Shown here: piece by piece, positions 9,941-19,027 of the stretch
Position numbering within the stretch: the first letter of the stretch is position 1
Layout: every line of letters begins with the position of its first letter
Source of the DNA: Gautieria morchelliformis
Taxonomy: Eukaryota > Basidiomycota > Agaricomycetes > Gomphales > Gomphaceae
Assembly: GCA_015179125.1 (NCBI GenBank)
Contig: WHVA01000337.1
Location: forward strand, 1-64,000
DNA length: 64,000 nucleotides
Direction: 5' to 3'
The notes under the pieces: model-generated
The model's database searches: none
What the model was told of the DNA's origin: nothing
The model's input: only the letters and a program-made list of their open reading frames with translations
Position numbers and translations under genes: made by a program

Positions 9941-11395
9941 ATGCCTCCTCGTAACACAGCTACTTCAGCTCGAGCAGGAGCTGTCGAAGCTCTCTCTTAT
10001 TTTGGCAATCTTAGATCTGCAGCACCAAGGCACGCGGAACCCTCCAGCAGCTCTCGTGCCGACGATGAGCTTTCCGATGCTTTTCCGCAACGTTTCGAAG
10101 AAGTTCCCGACGCTAATCCCGACGACAATCCCGACTACGACGGGAATTCGACGAGTAGCAGCGGCGAACAAACAGCAGCGTCATTCCGACGCCCAGCTCC
10201 ACCACCACCACCTCCACCAGGACCACCTCCAGGCGGCCCTCCAGGCGGCCCTCATGGCGGTCCCCCAGGCGGTCCTCCCGGCGGTCCTCCACCTCCAATT
10301 CCACCTCAGATTCCCGCCAACCCAGTTCCGCCCGCAGTTCCGGATCTTGCACAAGCCATCGCCATGCTAGCCGGACAACTCCAGCGCCCGGCCCAAGCAC
10401 CACCACGACCCAAGACTAAGGTCCGCGAACCAGATCAGTTCGACGGTTCCGATCCCAAGAAGCTCCAGCCATTTCTGGTTCAGCTTCAACTCAATTTCCG
10501 TGATCGTCCCGACGCCTTTCCCGACGACGAACGAAAGGTCAATTATGCCCTTTCCTATCTCCGAGGCACGGCGCTCGACTATTTCGAACCCGCCCTCATG
10601 GATCCGTTCGCTCTCGTCGACTGGGCCGACGATTACCCCAATTTCATTTCCGAACTCCGCAGCAACTTCGGACCATTTGATATGGAAGCCGATGCGGAAA
10701 ATGAACTCGATAAGCTTCGCATGAAAGACACTCATAAGATAGCTAAATATATCGTCACGTTTCAGCAGCTCGCTCCTCGAGTCCAATGGGGAGAAGCCGC
10801 ACTCCGACGCCAGTTTTACATGGGCTTGCCATCCCGCATCAAGGATGAAATTGCCCGCGTCGGAAAACCCGCCACCCTTACCGACCTCCGCAACCTCGCC
10901 CAATCCATCGATTCGCGCTACTGGGAAAGACACTCCGAGATTGCTCGAGAAACATCCACCCAGAGCAAGAATGACAAGTCTTCCGACAAGAAGTCTGATA
11001 AAGACAAGAAGAAGACCAATTCCGGAAACACCAACTCCGGAAACAACAACAACAACAGTTCCGGATCCAACTCCGGCAACCGGAACAACAACTCCACCCC
11101 TCGGAACAACCAGGCCTCTGGTTCTAACACCAATGCCCGGAAGAGCACCCCGGATCTTTCCGACAAACTTGGGAAAGACGGAAAACTAACCCCTGTAGAA
11201 CGCCAGCATCGCATGGACAACAACCTTTGCCTCTTCTGTGGCAAAGGAGGTCACGTCGCTCGCGACTGCACTCGCGCTTCCGCCTCCGCTGCTAAGGCCA
11301 AAGGCCGCGCAGCAAAGACGGAAGAAAATCCGAAGCGGTTCCCGCTGCGGATTCAAAAAAATAGTCAGCAGTCCTCTGGCCTCCGCACGAGCTGA
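9941..11395 (+). CDS. gag: G3 Gag
   Basis: 484 codons starting at the first ATG after the primer site. An acidic N-terminus is followed by a proline/glycine tract (residues about 85-130, repeated GGPPGGP), then a capsid-like retrotransposon gag domain at about residues 155-310 (FLVQLQLNFRDRPDAFPDDE, YLRGTALDYFEP). A linker rich in N, S, D and K precedes a CCHC zinc knuckle (CLFCGKGGHVARDC, about residue 430). Gag forms the particle and binds genomic RNA. It ends in a TGA 34 bases after a run of seven A; dropping one A from that run (11355-11361) would join Gag to the protease frame. Confidence 0.93.
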   Translation: MPPRNTATSARAGAVEALSYFGNLRSAAPRHAEPSSSSRADDELSDAFPQRFEEVPDANPDDNPDYDGNSTSSSGEQTAASFRRPAPPPPPPPGPPPGGPPGGPHGGPPGGPPGGPPPPIPPQIPANPVPPAVPDLAQAIAMLAGQLQRPAQAPPRPKTKVREPDQFDGSDPKKLQPFLVQLQLNFRDRPDAFPDDERKVNYALSYLRGTALDYFEPALMDPFALVDWADDYPNFISELRSNFGPFDMEADAENELDKLRMKDTHKIAKYIVTFQQLAPRVQWGEAALRRQFYMGLPSRIKDEIARVGKPATLTDLRNLAQSIDSRYWERHSEIARETSTQSKNDKSSDKKSDKDKKKTNSGNTNSGNNNNNSSGSNSGNRNNNSTPRNNQASGSNTNARKSTPDLSDKLGKDGKLTPVERQHRMDNNLCLFCGKGGHVARDCTRASASAAKAKGRAAKTEENPKRFPLRIQKNSQQSSGLRTS

Positions 11396-14300
11396 GGGCT
11401 GTGTTGACCCCATTCGTGCGACAAACGAGGTTAGACTCAACGCATCCGCTCTTTCGTCCCCCGACTCTCTCTCTGTTCCGCTCACTTCCGACACCATTTC
11501 CGCACCCCCGTTTACAGCACTAGTCGACTCCGGTTCGACTCATTGTTTCCTCGATTCCGACTTTGTTTTGAAACATAAACTTCCGACCCGCAACATTCCG
11601 ACTATTCCGCTCCGCCTTTTCGACGGGTCTTCCAACACGGGAATTTCCCAAGTTGTGGATCTGTCTATCCGTTTCGCTACTGGGGACAACCATGAAGTTA
11701 CGTTTTACGTTACTCCGCTAGATGCTAGCTGTTCCGTTGTACTAGGACACAATTGGCTCACCCGATATAATCCGTCGATTAACTGGGCATTGGGTCAAAT
11801 ACAGTTCCGTACCCCGGATCAACTTCCGTCTATTCCGACGTCGTCCGCAAAGATGGCTCAGGCCTCTTCTGCAACTCCGCTCGTGGATTCAGTTCCGCAC
11901 TCCGGTCCCGCTTTAGCACCTCCGCCCCTCGAAGCTCCTCGAATTGCGCTTGTTTCCGCCACCGCTTTCCGCGTATTGCAACGGCAAGATGATACGACCG
12001 TTTTCCAGCTTCACCTCTCCGATTCGGCTTCAGTCAAGGCTCGTTCCGCCTCGACTTCCGCCCGGTCGACATGAGCTCAGTTCCGGAAGAATATCGTGAC
12101 TTCCCGGACGTGTTCAATAAGGCCAAAGCCGACAAACCTGCTGAACATCGACCTTACGACTTGAAGATAGATTGGAAGAAGGAGCATCTCCGCCCCTTGG
12201 ACCGATCTACTCCTTTCGCAAAGTGAACTCCTAACTCTCCGAGAGTTCGTCGATGAACATCTCAACATGGGCTTTATCCGCCCTTCGCTGTCTCCGCACG
12301 GCGCTCCGGTCCTCTTCGTCAAGAAGAAGGATGGATCTCTCCGCCTCTGCGTCGATTTCCGCGGACTCAATGCCCTCACTAAAAAGGACAAATATCCGCT
12401 TCCGCGCATTTCCGACTTACTCGACACTCCCCGCAGGGCGAAGATCTACACCAAAATTGACCTCCGGCACGCTTATCACCTTGTCCGCATCCGGGAAGGT
12501 GACGAGTGGAAAACCACCTTCCGCACCCGCTACGGTGCTTTTGAGTGGACTGTCATGCCTTTTGGTCTAACCAATGCTCCCGCCGCTTTTCAGCGATTCA
12601 TGAACGACGTATTTTCCGACCTCCTCGACGTATGCGTTCTAGTCTACATTGACGACATCCTCATCTATTCCGACACACCGGAAAAACATCGGGAACATGT
12701 CCGCGAAGTACTCCGCCGTCTACGCAAACATCATCTCTATGCAAAAGCAGAGAAATGCGAATGGCATCGCGACACGGTCGAATACCTCGGCTACATCCTC
12801 TCTCCAACAGGTCTTACCATGGCAGAGGACAAGGTCAAGGCAATTCAAGAATGGCCGGAACCCCGACGTGTTAAGGATGTGCAGTCTTTCCTTGGCTTCG
12901 CCAACTTTTACCGGCGTTTCATTTATAATTTTTCCGACATTACTGTTCCGCTCACGCGTCTCACCAGGAAGGGTGCCCCATGGAATTTCACACCGGAATG
13001 CCGTTCCGCATTTGAAGCTCTCAAATCGGCCTTCACCACGGCTCCCATACTCGGTTTCTGGATTCCTGATGCCCAACTTGTACTCGAAACCGACGCTTCT
13101 GACTACGCGCTAGCCGCCATTCTTTCCATCATTTCACCCGACGACGGAGAAATTCATCCGATCGCCTTTCATTCCCGCACCTTTTCCGCCCCGGAACTCA
13201 ACTACGACGTCCACGATAAGGAACTACTTGCGATTTTCGAAGCCTTCAAAATCTGGAGACATTACCTCGAAGGTCCAACTTATCCATCGACGTTGTAACG
13301 GATCATAAGAACCTTGAGTATTTTGCAACCACTAAGATTTTGACTCGCCGTCAAGTCCGCTGGTCTGAATATCTCTCACAGTTCAACATGGTAATCCGTT
13401 CCGCCCCGGAAAGCTCGGAGCAAAACCCGACGCGCTCACTAGACGTTGGGACGTCTACCCAAAAGAGGGAAGTAGCGACTATGCCAGCGTTAATCCGCAC
13501 AATTTCCGCCCAGTATTCTCCACTGAGCAACTGGCATCGTCCCTGCGTGCCACAGCATTGCAGTTTCCACTACTCCGCGCCTCAATTATTATGGACACCG
13601 AGTCTCTCCATTCCGACATCCGTTCCGCACTCCGTTCCGACCCCACCTCCGCAACCCACCTCGATGACCCCACCAGTCCTGGATGGTCCCTCGATTCCGA
13701 CGGATTTCTCCGGTACAAGTCCCGGATTTACGTTCCGGACACCAACGATCTACGACTTCGCGTGCTCCAGCAAAGCCACGATCATCCGCTCTCAGGACAC
13801 CAAGGCCAGAACAAGACCCTCGACATAATCCGACGCACCTATACTTGGCCTCTCCTCCGCACGATGGTCCAAGACTACTGCAAGTCATGCACCACCTGTA
13901 TGCGAGCCAAGCCTCAACGTCACAAACCCTACGGCCTCCTGAAGCAACTTCCGATCCCGGAACAACCGTGGAATTCGATATCCATGGATTTCATTGAGAA
14001 ACTTCCTAAGTCATCCGGCTATGATACCATTCTAGTGATCGTTGACCGCCTCACAAAGCAGTCCATCTTTATTCCGACCTACGACACCATAACTTCCGCC
14101 CAGCTCGCACAGCTCTTTGTGCTCCACGTCTTTTCCAAGCACGGAATACCTTCCCATGTCACTTCCGACCGTGGATCCGAATTCGTGTCCTCCTTTTTCC
14201 GCACACTCGGCAAGGCTCTCGACATGAAGCTCCACTTCACTTCCGGTTATCACCCCGAAGGAGACGGACAAACGGAACGTACTAATCAGACCCTTGAGCA

Positions 14301-15060
14301 GTATCTCCGCGTCTATTGCAACTACCAACATAGCAATTGGTCCGACCTTCTTCCGCTCGCGGAATTTGCCTACAACAACGCGCCTTCCGCTACCACCGGA
14401 ATTTCACCCTTTTATGCCAACAAGGGCTACCACCCGAATCTCGCCATCCACCCGAACGCGACCTCGCCTCTGCAAGAGCCCGAGATTTCGTTGTGGAACT
14501 TGACGACCTTCACCAGCACCTCCGAGAGAACATTACCGCTGCCCAGAAGAGATACCAAACTTCCGCCGATCGGAAACGCCTTCCGCAACCGGCATTCGAG
14601 ATAGGCGACAAAGCCTTTGTCAAAGCGGAAAACTTCCGCACCACTCGCCCCTCGAAGAACTCTCTGAGAAATACCTCGGTCCTTACGAGATCATCGCTAA
14701 GGCCGGCAGTCGTTCTTTCACCCTCAGACTTCCTGACATATGCGCGCAGTACATCCGGTATTCCATGTCTCCATGCTTGAACCCGCAGTTCCGAATACAA
14801 TTCCGAATCGAGAACAACCTCCGCCTCCGCCAGTCGTCATTGACGGAGAACCGGAATATGAGATTTCGGAAATTCTCAACTCCAAGCTCGACAGAAGATA
14901 CCGCTGCCAACTCCAGTACCTAGTCAAGTGGGCAGGCTATGAAAACACTGACGAAGAGACTTCGTGGATTTCCGCCACGGAACTTGACCACGCCTCTGAC
15001 CTCGTCTCTGACTTTCACAAGTCATATCCTGACAAGCCTGGCCCCATTTCCGCGCCCTAG
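11362..15060 (+). pseudogene. pol: G3 Pol: protease, RT, RNase H, integrase, chromodomain with small frameshifts
   Basis: Protease: ALVDSGSTHCFLD with VVLGHNWL downstream. [34 protein letters not shown] and the catalytic YIDD. RNase [17 protein letters not shown] and [11 protein letters not shown]. Integrase: [21 protein letters not shown] in SMDFIEKLP, D in VTSDRGSEF, E in GQTERTNQ. A chromodomain (QYLVKWAGYENTDEETSW) closes the frame at 15060. All catalytic residues inspected are present, but frame changes are needed near 12190, 12215, 13290, 13420, 14480 and 14680, so this copy is probably inactive. It is otherwise full length. Confidence 0.9.
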
Positions 15061-15190
15061 TCAATTCCGACCTCATTTCCGACACCCATTGCTTTCTTAC
15101 AGTTCTCAAGTCATTATTAAAATCCGATTCAATTTCCGTTACGCTAATTTCCGACACTTCAAGAAAAATATTACAAGTCACTTCGACACC

Positions 15191-16418
15191 CTACTCCTCC
15201 CCCATTGTCTCCGCCTCGACCTCTTCTTCCGCTTCCGGCTCTTTTTCCGCCTCTCCTACCTCGACACTCACCAACTCCGTTTCCACCCTTTCCCTTGTTT
15301 CCGCCCCACCGCTCGGACCAGCTTCCGCCCCAATTCCCTGCTCCCGAAGCCGCGCATCCATTCGGTCCCGGACCAGATCGTTCCGCCACCGCATTTCCCG
15401 CGTCAACTGCTGCAGGACGGTAGACATGACAGTCATCTGGTTCTGAATCGACAGAACCTGATGCTGCTGAACCTCGGCCATCTCGATCATGATGTCCCGG
15501 ATTTCACGCTGCTGTTTCCGCATGGCCCTCAGCGACCCGGCAATGTCGAGGAGCGGAGAAGCCATGGTGAACCGATTCAACACCGCCTGTGCCGACTTTC
15601 CGGTCACCGGAAATGATTCCTCGGCCCTCCCTCCGCTCGGTCCCGGTTCCGCCTTCGGATTTGACTCCTCAACCTTCTGTTTCTTTCGCTCCAGCCTCGA
15701 AGCGCACCCGTCCACGACGCAGCGCCTTTTCCGGTCACGGCACTGGTCGCACGACGTTTCCCGTGGATTGCTCGACCACGTGCAATCCACCCCCTTAGAC
15801 TCGCATGGGTCACATGGGGCCTTTTCCTCATCGCCGTCCCGAGTTTTCCGCTTCTTAGTCGCGGGATTTTCCGGCCCCAGTTCACGGAGTTCCAACATCC
15901 GACTCAACTTCTCCTTTCGAGCCTTCTGGAATGCGTCCGCTCGACTTTTCCGTTCCGCCACAAGGTTCACCGGGGTCGCAATCTCCTTTTGCTTCCCTTT
16001 TCCTTCCGGAGTCGGTGTACTTTCCGCCGAACCTTCCGAGTCTGACTCTGACTCGTCCTGAACATGATCCTGGAAGAACTCTGGTTAACTTCAAGAACAT
16101 TTCCGCCGGACATTTCCGACTCACCTGATCCCTTTCCGCTTTCTCCGCAGCCGCTTTCTCTGCAGCGGCCTTGTCCGCAGCAGCCTTCCGTGCCGCGTTC
16201 CGTTTCCGTTTCTCTTCACGGACGCGCTCCTCCTCCTCGCGGCGTTCGCGCTCTTTCCTCTCCTGCTCCTTCCGCTCCTTCTCCCGACGTTCTTTCTCTT
16301 TCCGCGCAGCTTCCTCAGCCTCGCGTTTCTCGGCCATTTCCTTTTGCGCGAGCATATCAGCGAAGTGCTGTTTCATCTCCGCGCTGGACATCTTAGAGAA
16401 ATCTACTGGGGCACTCAT
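15191..16418 (-). CDS. Antisense spliced gene in G3: coiled-coil protein with Zn2Cys6-like cluster
   Basis: Two exons on the strand opposite gag-pol: 16418-16125 and 16069-15191, joined across a 55-bp intron with GTGAGT donor and TTCCAG acceptor. The exons sum to 391 codons and stay in frame. The N-terminus is MSAPVDFSKMSSAEMKQHF followed by about 60 residues of alternating K/R/E (charged coiled coil). After the splice comes an acidic patch (DESESDSEGS). A cysteine cluster C-x2-C-x6-C-x10-C-x2-C-x6-C with the basic stretch RDRKRRC follows; the spacing is that of fungal Zn2Cys6 DNA-binding domains. A helical region and acidic tail end the protein. It lies between the chromodomain and the 3' LTR. 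Function unknown; DNA binding is inferred from the cluster alone. Confidence 0.8.
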
Positions 16419-16453
16419 GATGGAATGGAGAGAAGACGCGTTTGTCCTTCAGC

Positions 16454-16463
16454 CTATATTTCA
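16454..16463 (-). promoter_or_regulatory. TATA-like element upstream of the antisense G3 gene
   Basis: On the minus strand the sequence GAAATATAGG lies about 40 bp upstream of the ATG at 16418, in the stretch between the gene and the 3' LTR. A CACGTG palindrome is at about 16489. Together they make an independent antisense promoter plausible, but neither is proof. Confidence 0.4.
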
Positions 16464-16540
16464 AACTCCGACGCGTTTGTTCACAGGTCACGTGATTCCG
16501 ACCTGTGGTCTCGCGGGGCTCGACCTTAGAAGGGAGATAC

Positions 16541-17230
16541 TGTTACGACCGTTCATTTCCGACTTCCGACCCTCAGTTCCGCCATACATTCCGCCTCTCC
16601 AATAGTTCCGCCACACGTTCCGCCCCTCCGACATTTCCGACATTCCGCCCCTTGTACATTTCCCTTGTTCTTTCGACTCTATTACTCGGACCCACCGGAC
16701 CCACCTCGCCATCCATCAAAACCATATATCCGGTCACCCTTGTAGTTCGTTGTCAGATATGTTTCCCGACCCCTTGTTCTTTGCCATTGTTCTACCTTAC
16801 CCTGAACCCCCCTTGTAGTCCCATTGTTCCCAATTAGTTAGTTCCCACACATTGTACTCGACTTCCGCTTCCTCCGGAATTTGCTTAGTACAACACCATT
16901 ACTTGTTGCTCTGCGCTTTGTATAAAAACCCCCTCATGTATGTCTGTTATTCTGCAATCAGATAATCACCTTCGATACTTGATTTCCTTCGCTCCATCTC
17001 CTGTTCTTAGCACAGCGAGTCTAGCAAGATCTCAGTCTCTCTCTCAGCCTTCCGTCTTCCGCCTTCCGCCTCAGTTCCGACTCAAGTTCCGACCAAACCT
17101 TGGTCAGTACTTTCCGACTTCCGACTCATTTCCGAAATACCTAGGACGATAGTTCATTGGGGGCGCAACCTATAAGTTGAAGCCGCTGTCCTTTCCAGTT
17201 CCGACTTAGTGGAAATCTCGATACGTAACA
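16541..17230 (+). repeat. G3 3' LTR
   Basis: TGTTACGACCG to ACGTAACA, 690 bp, matching the 5' LTR with minor indels; the TATA and the AATCAGATAAT start segment are retained. It is preceded by the polypurine tract AGAAGGGAGA and followed directly by CATCT of the G2 integrase gene. Confidence 0.93.
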
Positions 17231-17244
17231 CATCTGAAGACTTC

Positions 17245-17653
17245 TGTCAGGGTTCACGTGTTTCCTTCCACAAGTTTCTATTTCCTTCCATAAGTTTCCG
17301 TCACCTTCCGTCAGTTTCCATAACCTTCCGTCACCTTCTGTCACGTGTCACATTCTGTCACATGTCACCTTCCGTCACATGTCACTTTCCATCACTTTCC
17401 ATAACCTTCTACAAGTTTCCATCTCCCCTATTATGTAAGCCTTGCCAGCGCTATAAGACTGTAGCCCGTGTGGTGGCGTTTCCTCAGCTTGATCTCTGAG
17501 GATACCCACTACACAGGCAAGTCCCCATGTATCTATCGTTGGTAGAGTTATAAACTGAGGATACCCACTACACAGTTGGTCATTGTCCTAGTATCGGCTC
17601 TTATCTCCTTGAGTATCTTTGGTTGTGGCTTTATCATTAGTGTTGCCCTCACA
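17245..17653 (+). repeat. Solo gypsy LTR (409 bp) with ACTTC target duplication
   Basis: TGTCAGGGTTCACG to CCCTCACA, flanked by ACTTC at 17240-17244 and 17654-17658; the empty site (GAGACTTCGAAC) is in G2 copy 1. The U3 contains reiterated TTCCAT/TTCCGTCAC words (17270-17420). A TATA-like TATAAG (17452-17457) precedes a long stem (arms 17466-17487 and 17496-17516). Its 3' arm is repeated exactly at 17555-17575. Between the two arms lies a possible 59-bp intron with a GC-AG boundary (GCAAGT...ACACAG). Confidence 0.93.
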
Positions 17654-18904
17654 ACTTCGAACTACGTTCGAAGAGCATATTGGTGGCCGGGCATGAGCCC
17701 AGACATAGAAGCGTTCTGCACATCGTGCGCGAGGTGTCAGATGACGAAAACCGGGCCACAACGGCCCAAAGGCCTACTACACAGCCTACCCATTCCGGAT
17801 AGGCCGTGGCAGTCGATTGGCATTGACTTCATGGGGCCCCTGCCCAAGTCCAACGACTGTGACTACCTGATGGTAGTCATCGACCGACTAACGTCGCTCG
17901 TACACCTCGTGCCAACCACGACGAGCGTGTCAGCCAAGGGAGTAGCCTGGCTGTTTCTGAAAGAGGTCATCCGACTACATGGAGTTCCCGACTCCATCGT
18001 CTCGGACAGAGACTCAAAGTTCACGTCGATCTTCTGGCGTGAACTCCAGCGACTCATGGGGACTAAGCTCCTCATGTCAACTGCCTTCCATCCACAAACA
18101 GATGGAGCAACCGAGCGGGCAAACCGCTCGATCGGCCAGATATTGCGCGCGGTCGTCAGAGACGATCAGAAGGATTGGGCAGTGAAATGGCCAATGGTTG
18201 AGGTCGCCCTCAACAGCAACGTCAGTGCGACCACAGGGTTCGCACCTTTCGAGATGATCCACGGCTATATGCCGCGGATAGACCTCCCCATAGCCGCGGA
18301 CACCCCGTTCAAGGGCGTGGCCCAGTTCGCACATCAGGCAAAATGGAACCTGATGGTGGCACACGATGCAATCATAGAGCATCGAGTGACGCAAACGTTT
18401 CACGCAAATAAGAAACGTATGGCGAGCGACAGGTACGCGGCCAACGACCGCGTCTACCTTTCGACACAAAACCTAACTCTCCCGAAAGGAAGAGCCAGAA
18501 AACTAGTCCCGCGGTACATCGGACCGTACCGCGTCGTTGAGGCTCACAACGATGCCTCGACGGTGACCCTTGATCTTCCCGACAAACTGAAAAGCCGTCG
18601 CATTTCACCGGTCTTCCATTCCAGCCTCGTACGGCGATACGAGGCTAACAACGACGAATTGTTCCCTCGTCGTGAGGCCAAGTCATTTTATGACTTCGGA
18701 GCAAATGACGACGAGGAGTGGCTCGTCGACGAGATTATCGCACATCGATGGATAAACTCGACGGACCTGGAATTCCAGGTCCGTTGGACCCTAGGCGACG
18801 TGACATGGGAACCTATGTCGTCCTGCAAGGACCTTGAAGCCCTGGATAGCTACCTAGAGCTTCGGGGGGTGGGCAAGCCACACGACCTCCCCAGACGCCG
18901 CTAG
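17654..18904 (+). CDS. G2 copy 2 integrase core and chromodomain
   Basis: The frame is open from the solo LTR into TSNYVRRAYWWPGMSPD and on to a TAG at 18902-18904. It keeps the two finger cysteines (CTSCARC) and the full DD35E triad: D in GIDFMGPLP, D in VSDRDSK, E in GATERAN. It ends in a chromodomain-like tail (FQVRWTLGDVTWEPMSS). The histidine half of the H2C2 finger lies upstream of the solo LTR insertion, so the protein is truncated at its N-terminus. Compared with copy 1 it lacks the Glu-to-Lys change and the premature TGA. Confidence 0.88.
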   Translation, partial: TSNYVRRAYWWPGMSPDIEAFCTSCARCQMTKTGPQRPKGLLHSLPIPDRPWQSIGIDFMGPLPKSNDCDYLMVVIDRLTSLVHLVPTTTSVSAKGVAWLFLKEVIRLHGVPDSIVSDRDSKFTSIFWRELQRLMGTKLLMSTAFHPQTDGATERANRSIGQILRAVVRDDQKDWAVKWPMVEVALNSNVSATTGFAPFEMIHGYMPRIDLPIAADTPFKGVAQFAHQAKWNLMVAHDAIIEHRVTQTFHANKKRMASDRYAANDRVYLSTQNLTLPKGRARKLVPRYIGPYRVVEAHNDASTVTLDLPDKLKSRRISPVFHSSLVRRYEANNDELFPRREAKSFYDFGANDDEEWLVDEIIAHRWINSTDLEFQVRWTLGDVTWEPMSSCKDLEALDSYLELRGVGKPHDLPRRR

Positions 18905-19027
18905 ACATGTCTGTCACGTGCAGGCCACATGACGCGCCGGCCACGGCGCGGTTAAATTTTCACCTCGGATCTTTCCGAGGGCGCATCGCTTCTTGGAAGC
19001 AACCACCACCATCATCTACCCACGAAG
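18905..19027 (+). promoter_or_regulatory. Leader between G2 chromodomain and third ORF
   Basis: 123 bp that holds the only AT-rich patch in a GC-rich neighbourhood (GGTTAAATTTTC), directly followed by the inverted repeat CTCGG-ATCTTT-CCGAG. Both are kept in copy 1, with one change in the repeat (CTCAG). It could be an internal promoter or a translation-related hairpin for the downstream ORF; the sequence alone does not decide. Confidence 0.4.

Larger units (their letters stand above)
9225..17230 (+). mobile_element. Full-length Ty3/gypsy chromovirus G3
   Basis: Two LTRs (683 and 690 bp) enclose a primer site, gag, protease, RT, RNase H, integrase and chromodomain. A second gene then lies on the opposite strand, before a polypurine tract (AGAAGGGAGA, 16528-16537). 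The primer site is an 11-nt complement of the predicted 5' end of the transcript, which is the self-priming arrangement known from Tf1/sushi-type elements. Flanks differ: GCAAT on the left (inside the NLR gene) and CATCT on the right (inside G2), so no target duplication is visible. The whole element, coding and non-coding, is dense in TTCCG on the plus strand. Confidence 0.95.

Noticed and set aside
11349..11370. A classical -1 slippery site at the Gag stop
   Set aside because: The protease frame is +1 relative to Gag, so a -1 shift at the A run would not reach it.
15191..16605. Plus-strand serine/phenylalanine/arginine-rich frames overlapping the antisense G3 gene
   Set aside because: They are mirror images of the charged coiled-coil coding on the minus strand and lack any domain; the minus-strand spliced model has a start, intron and cysteine cluster.
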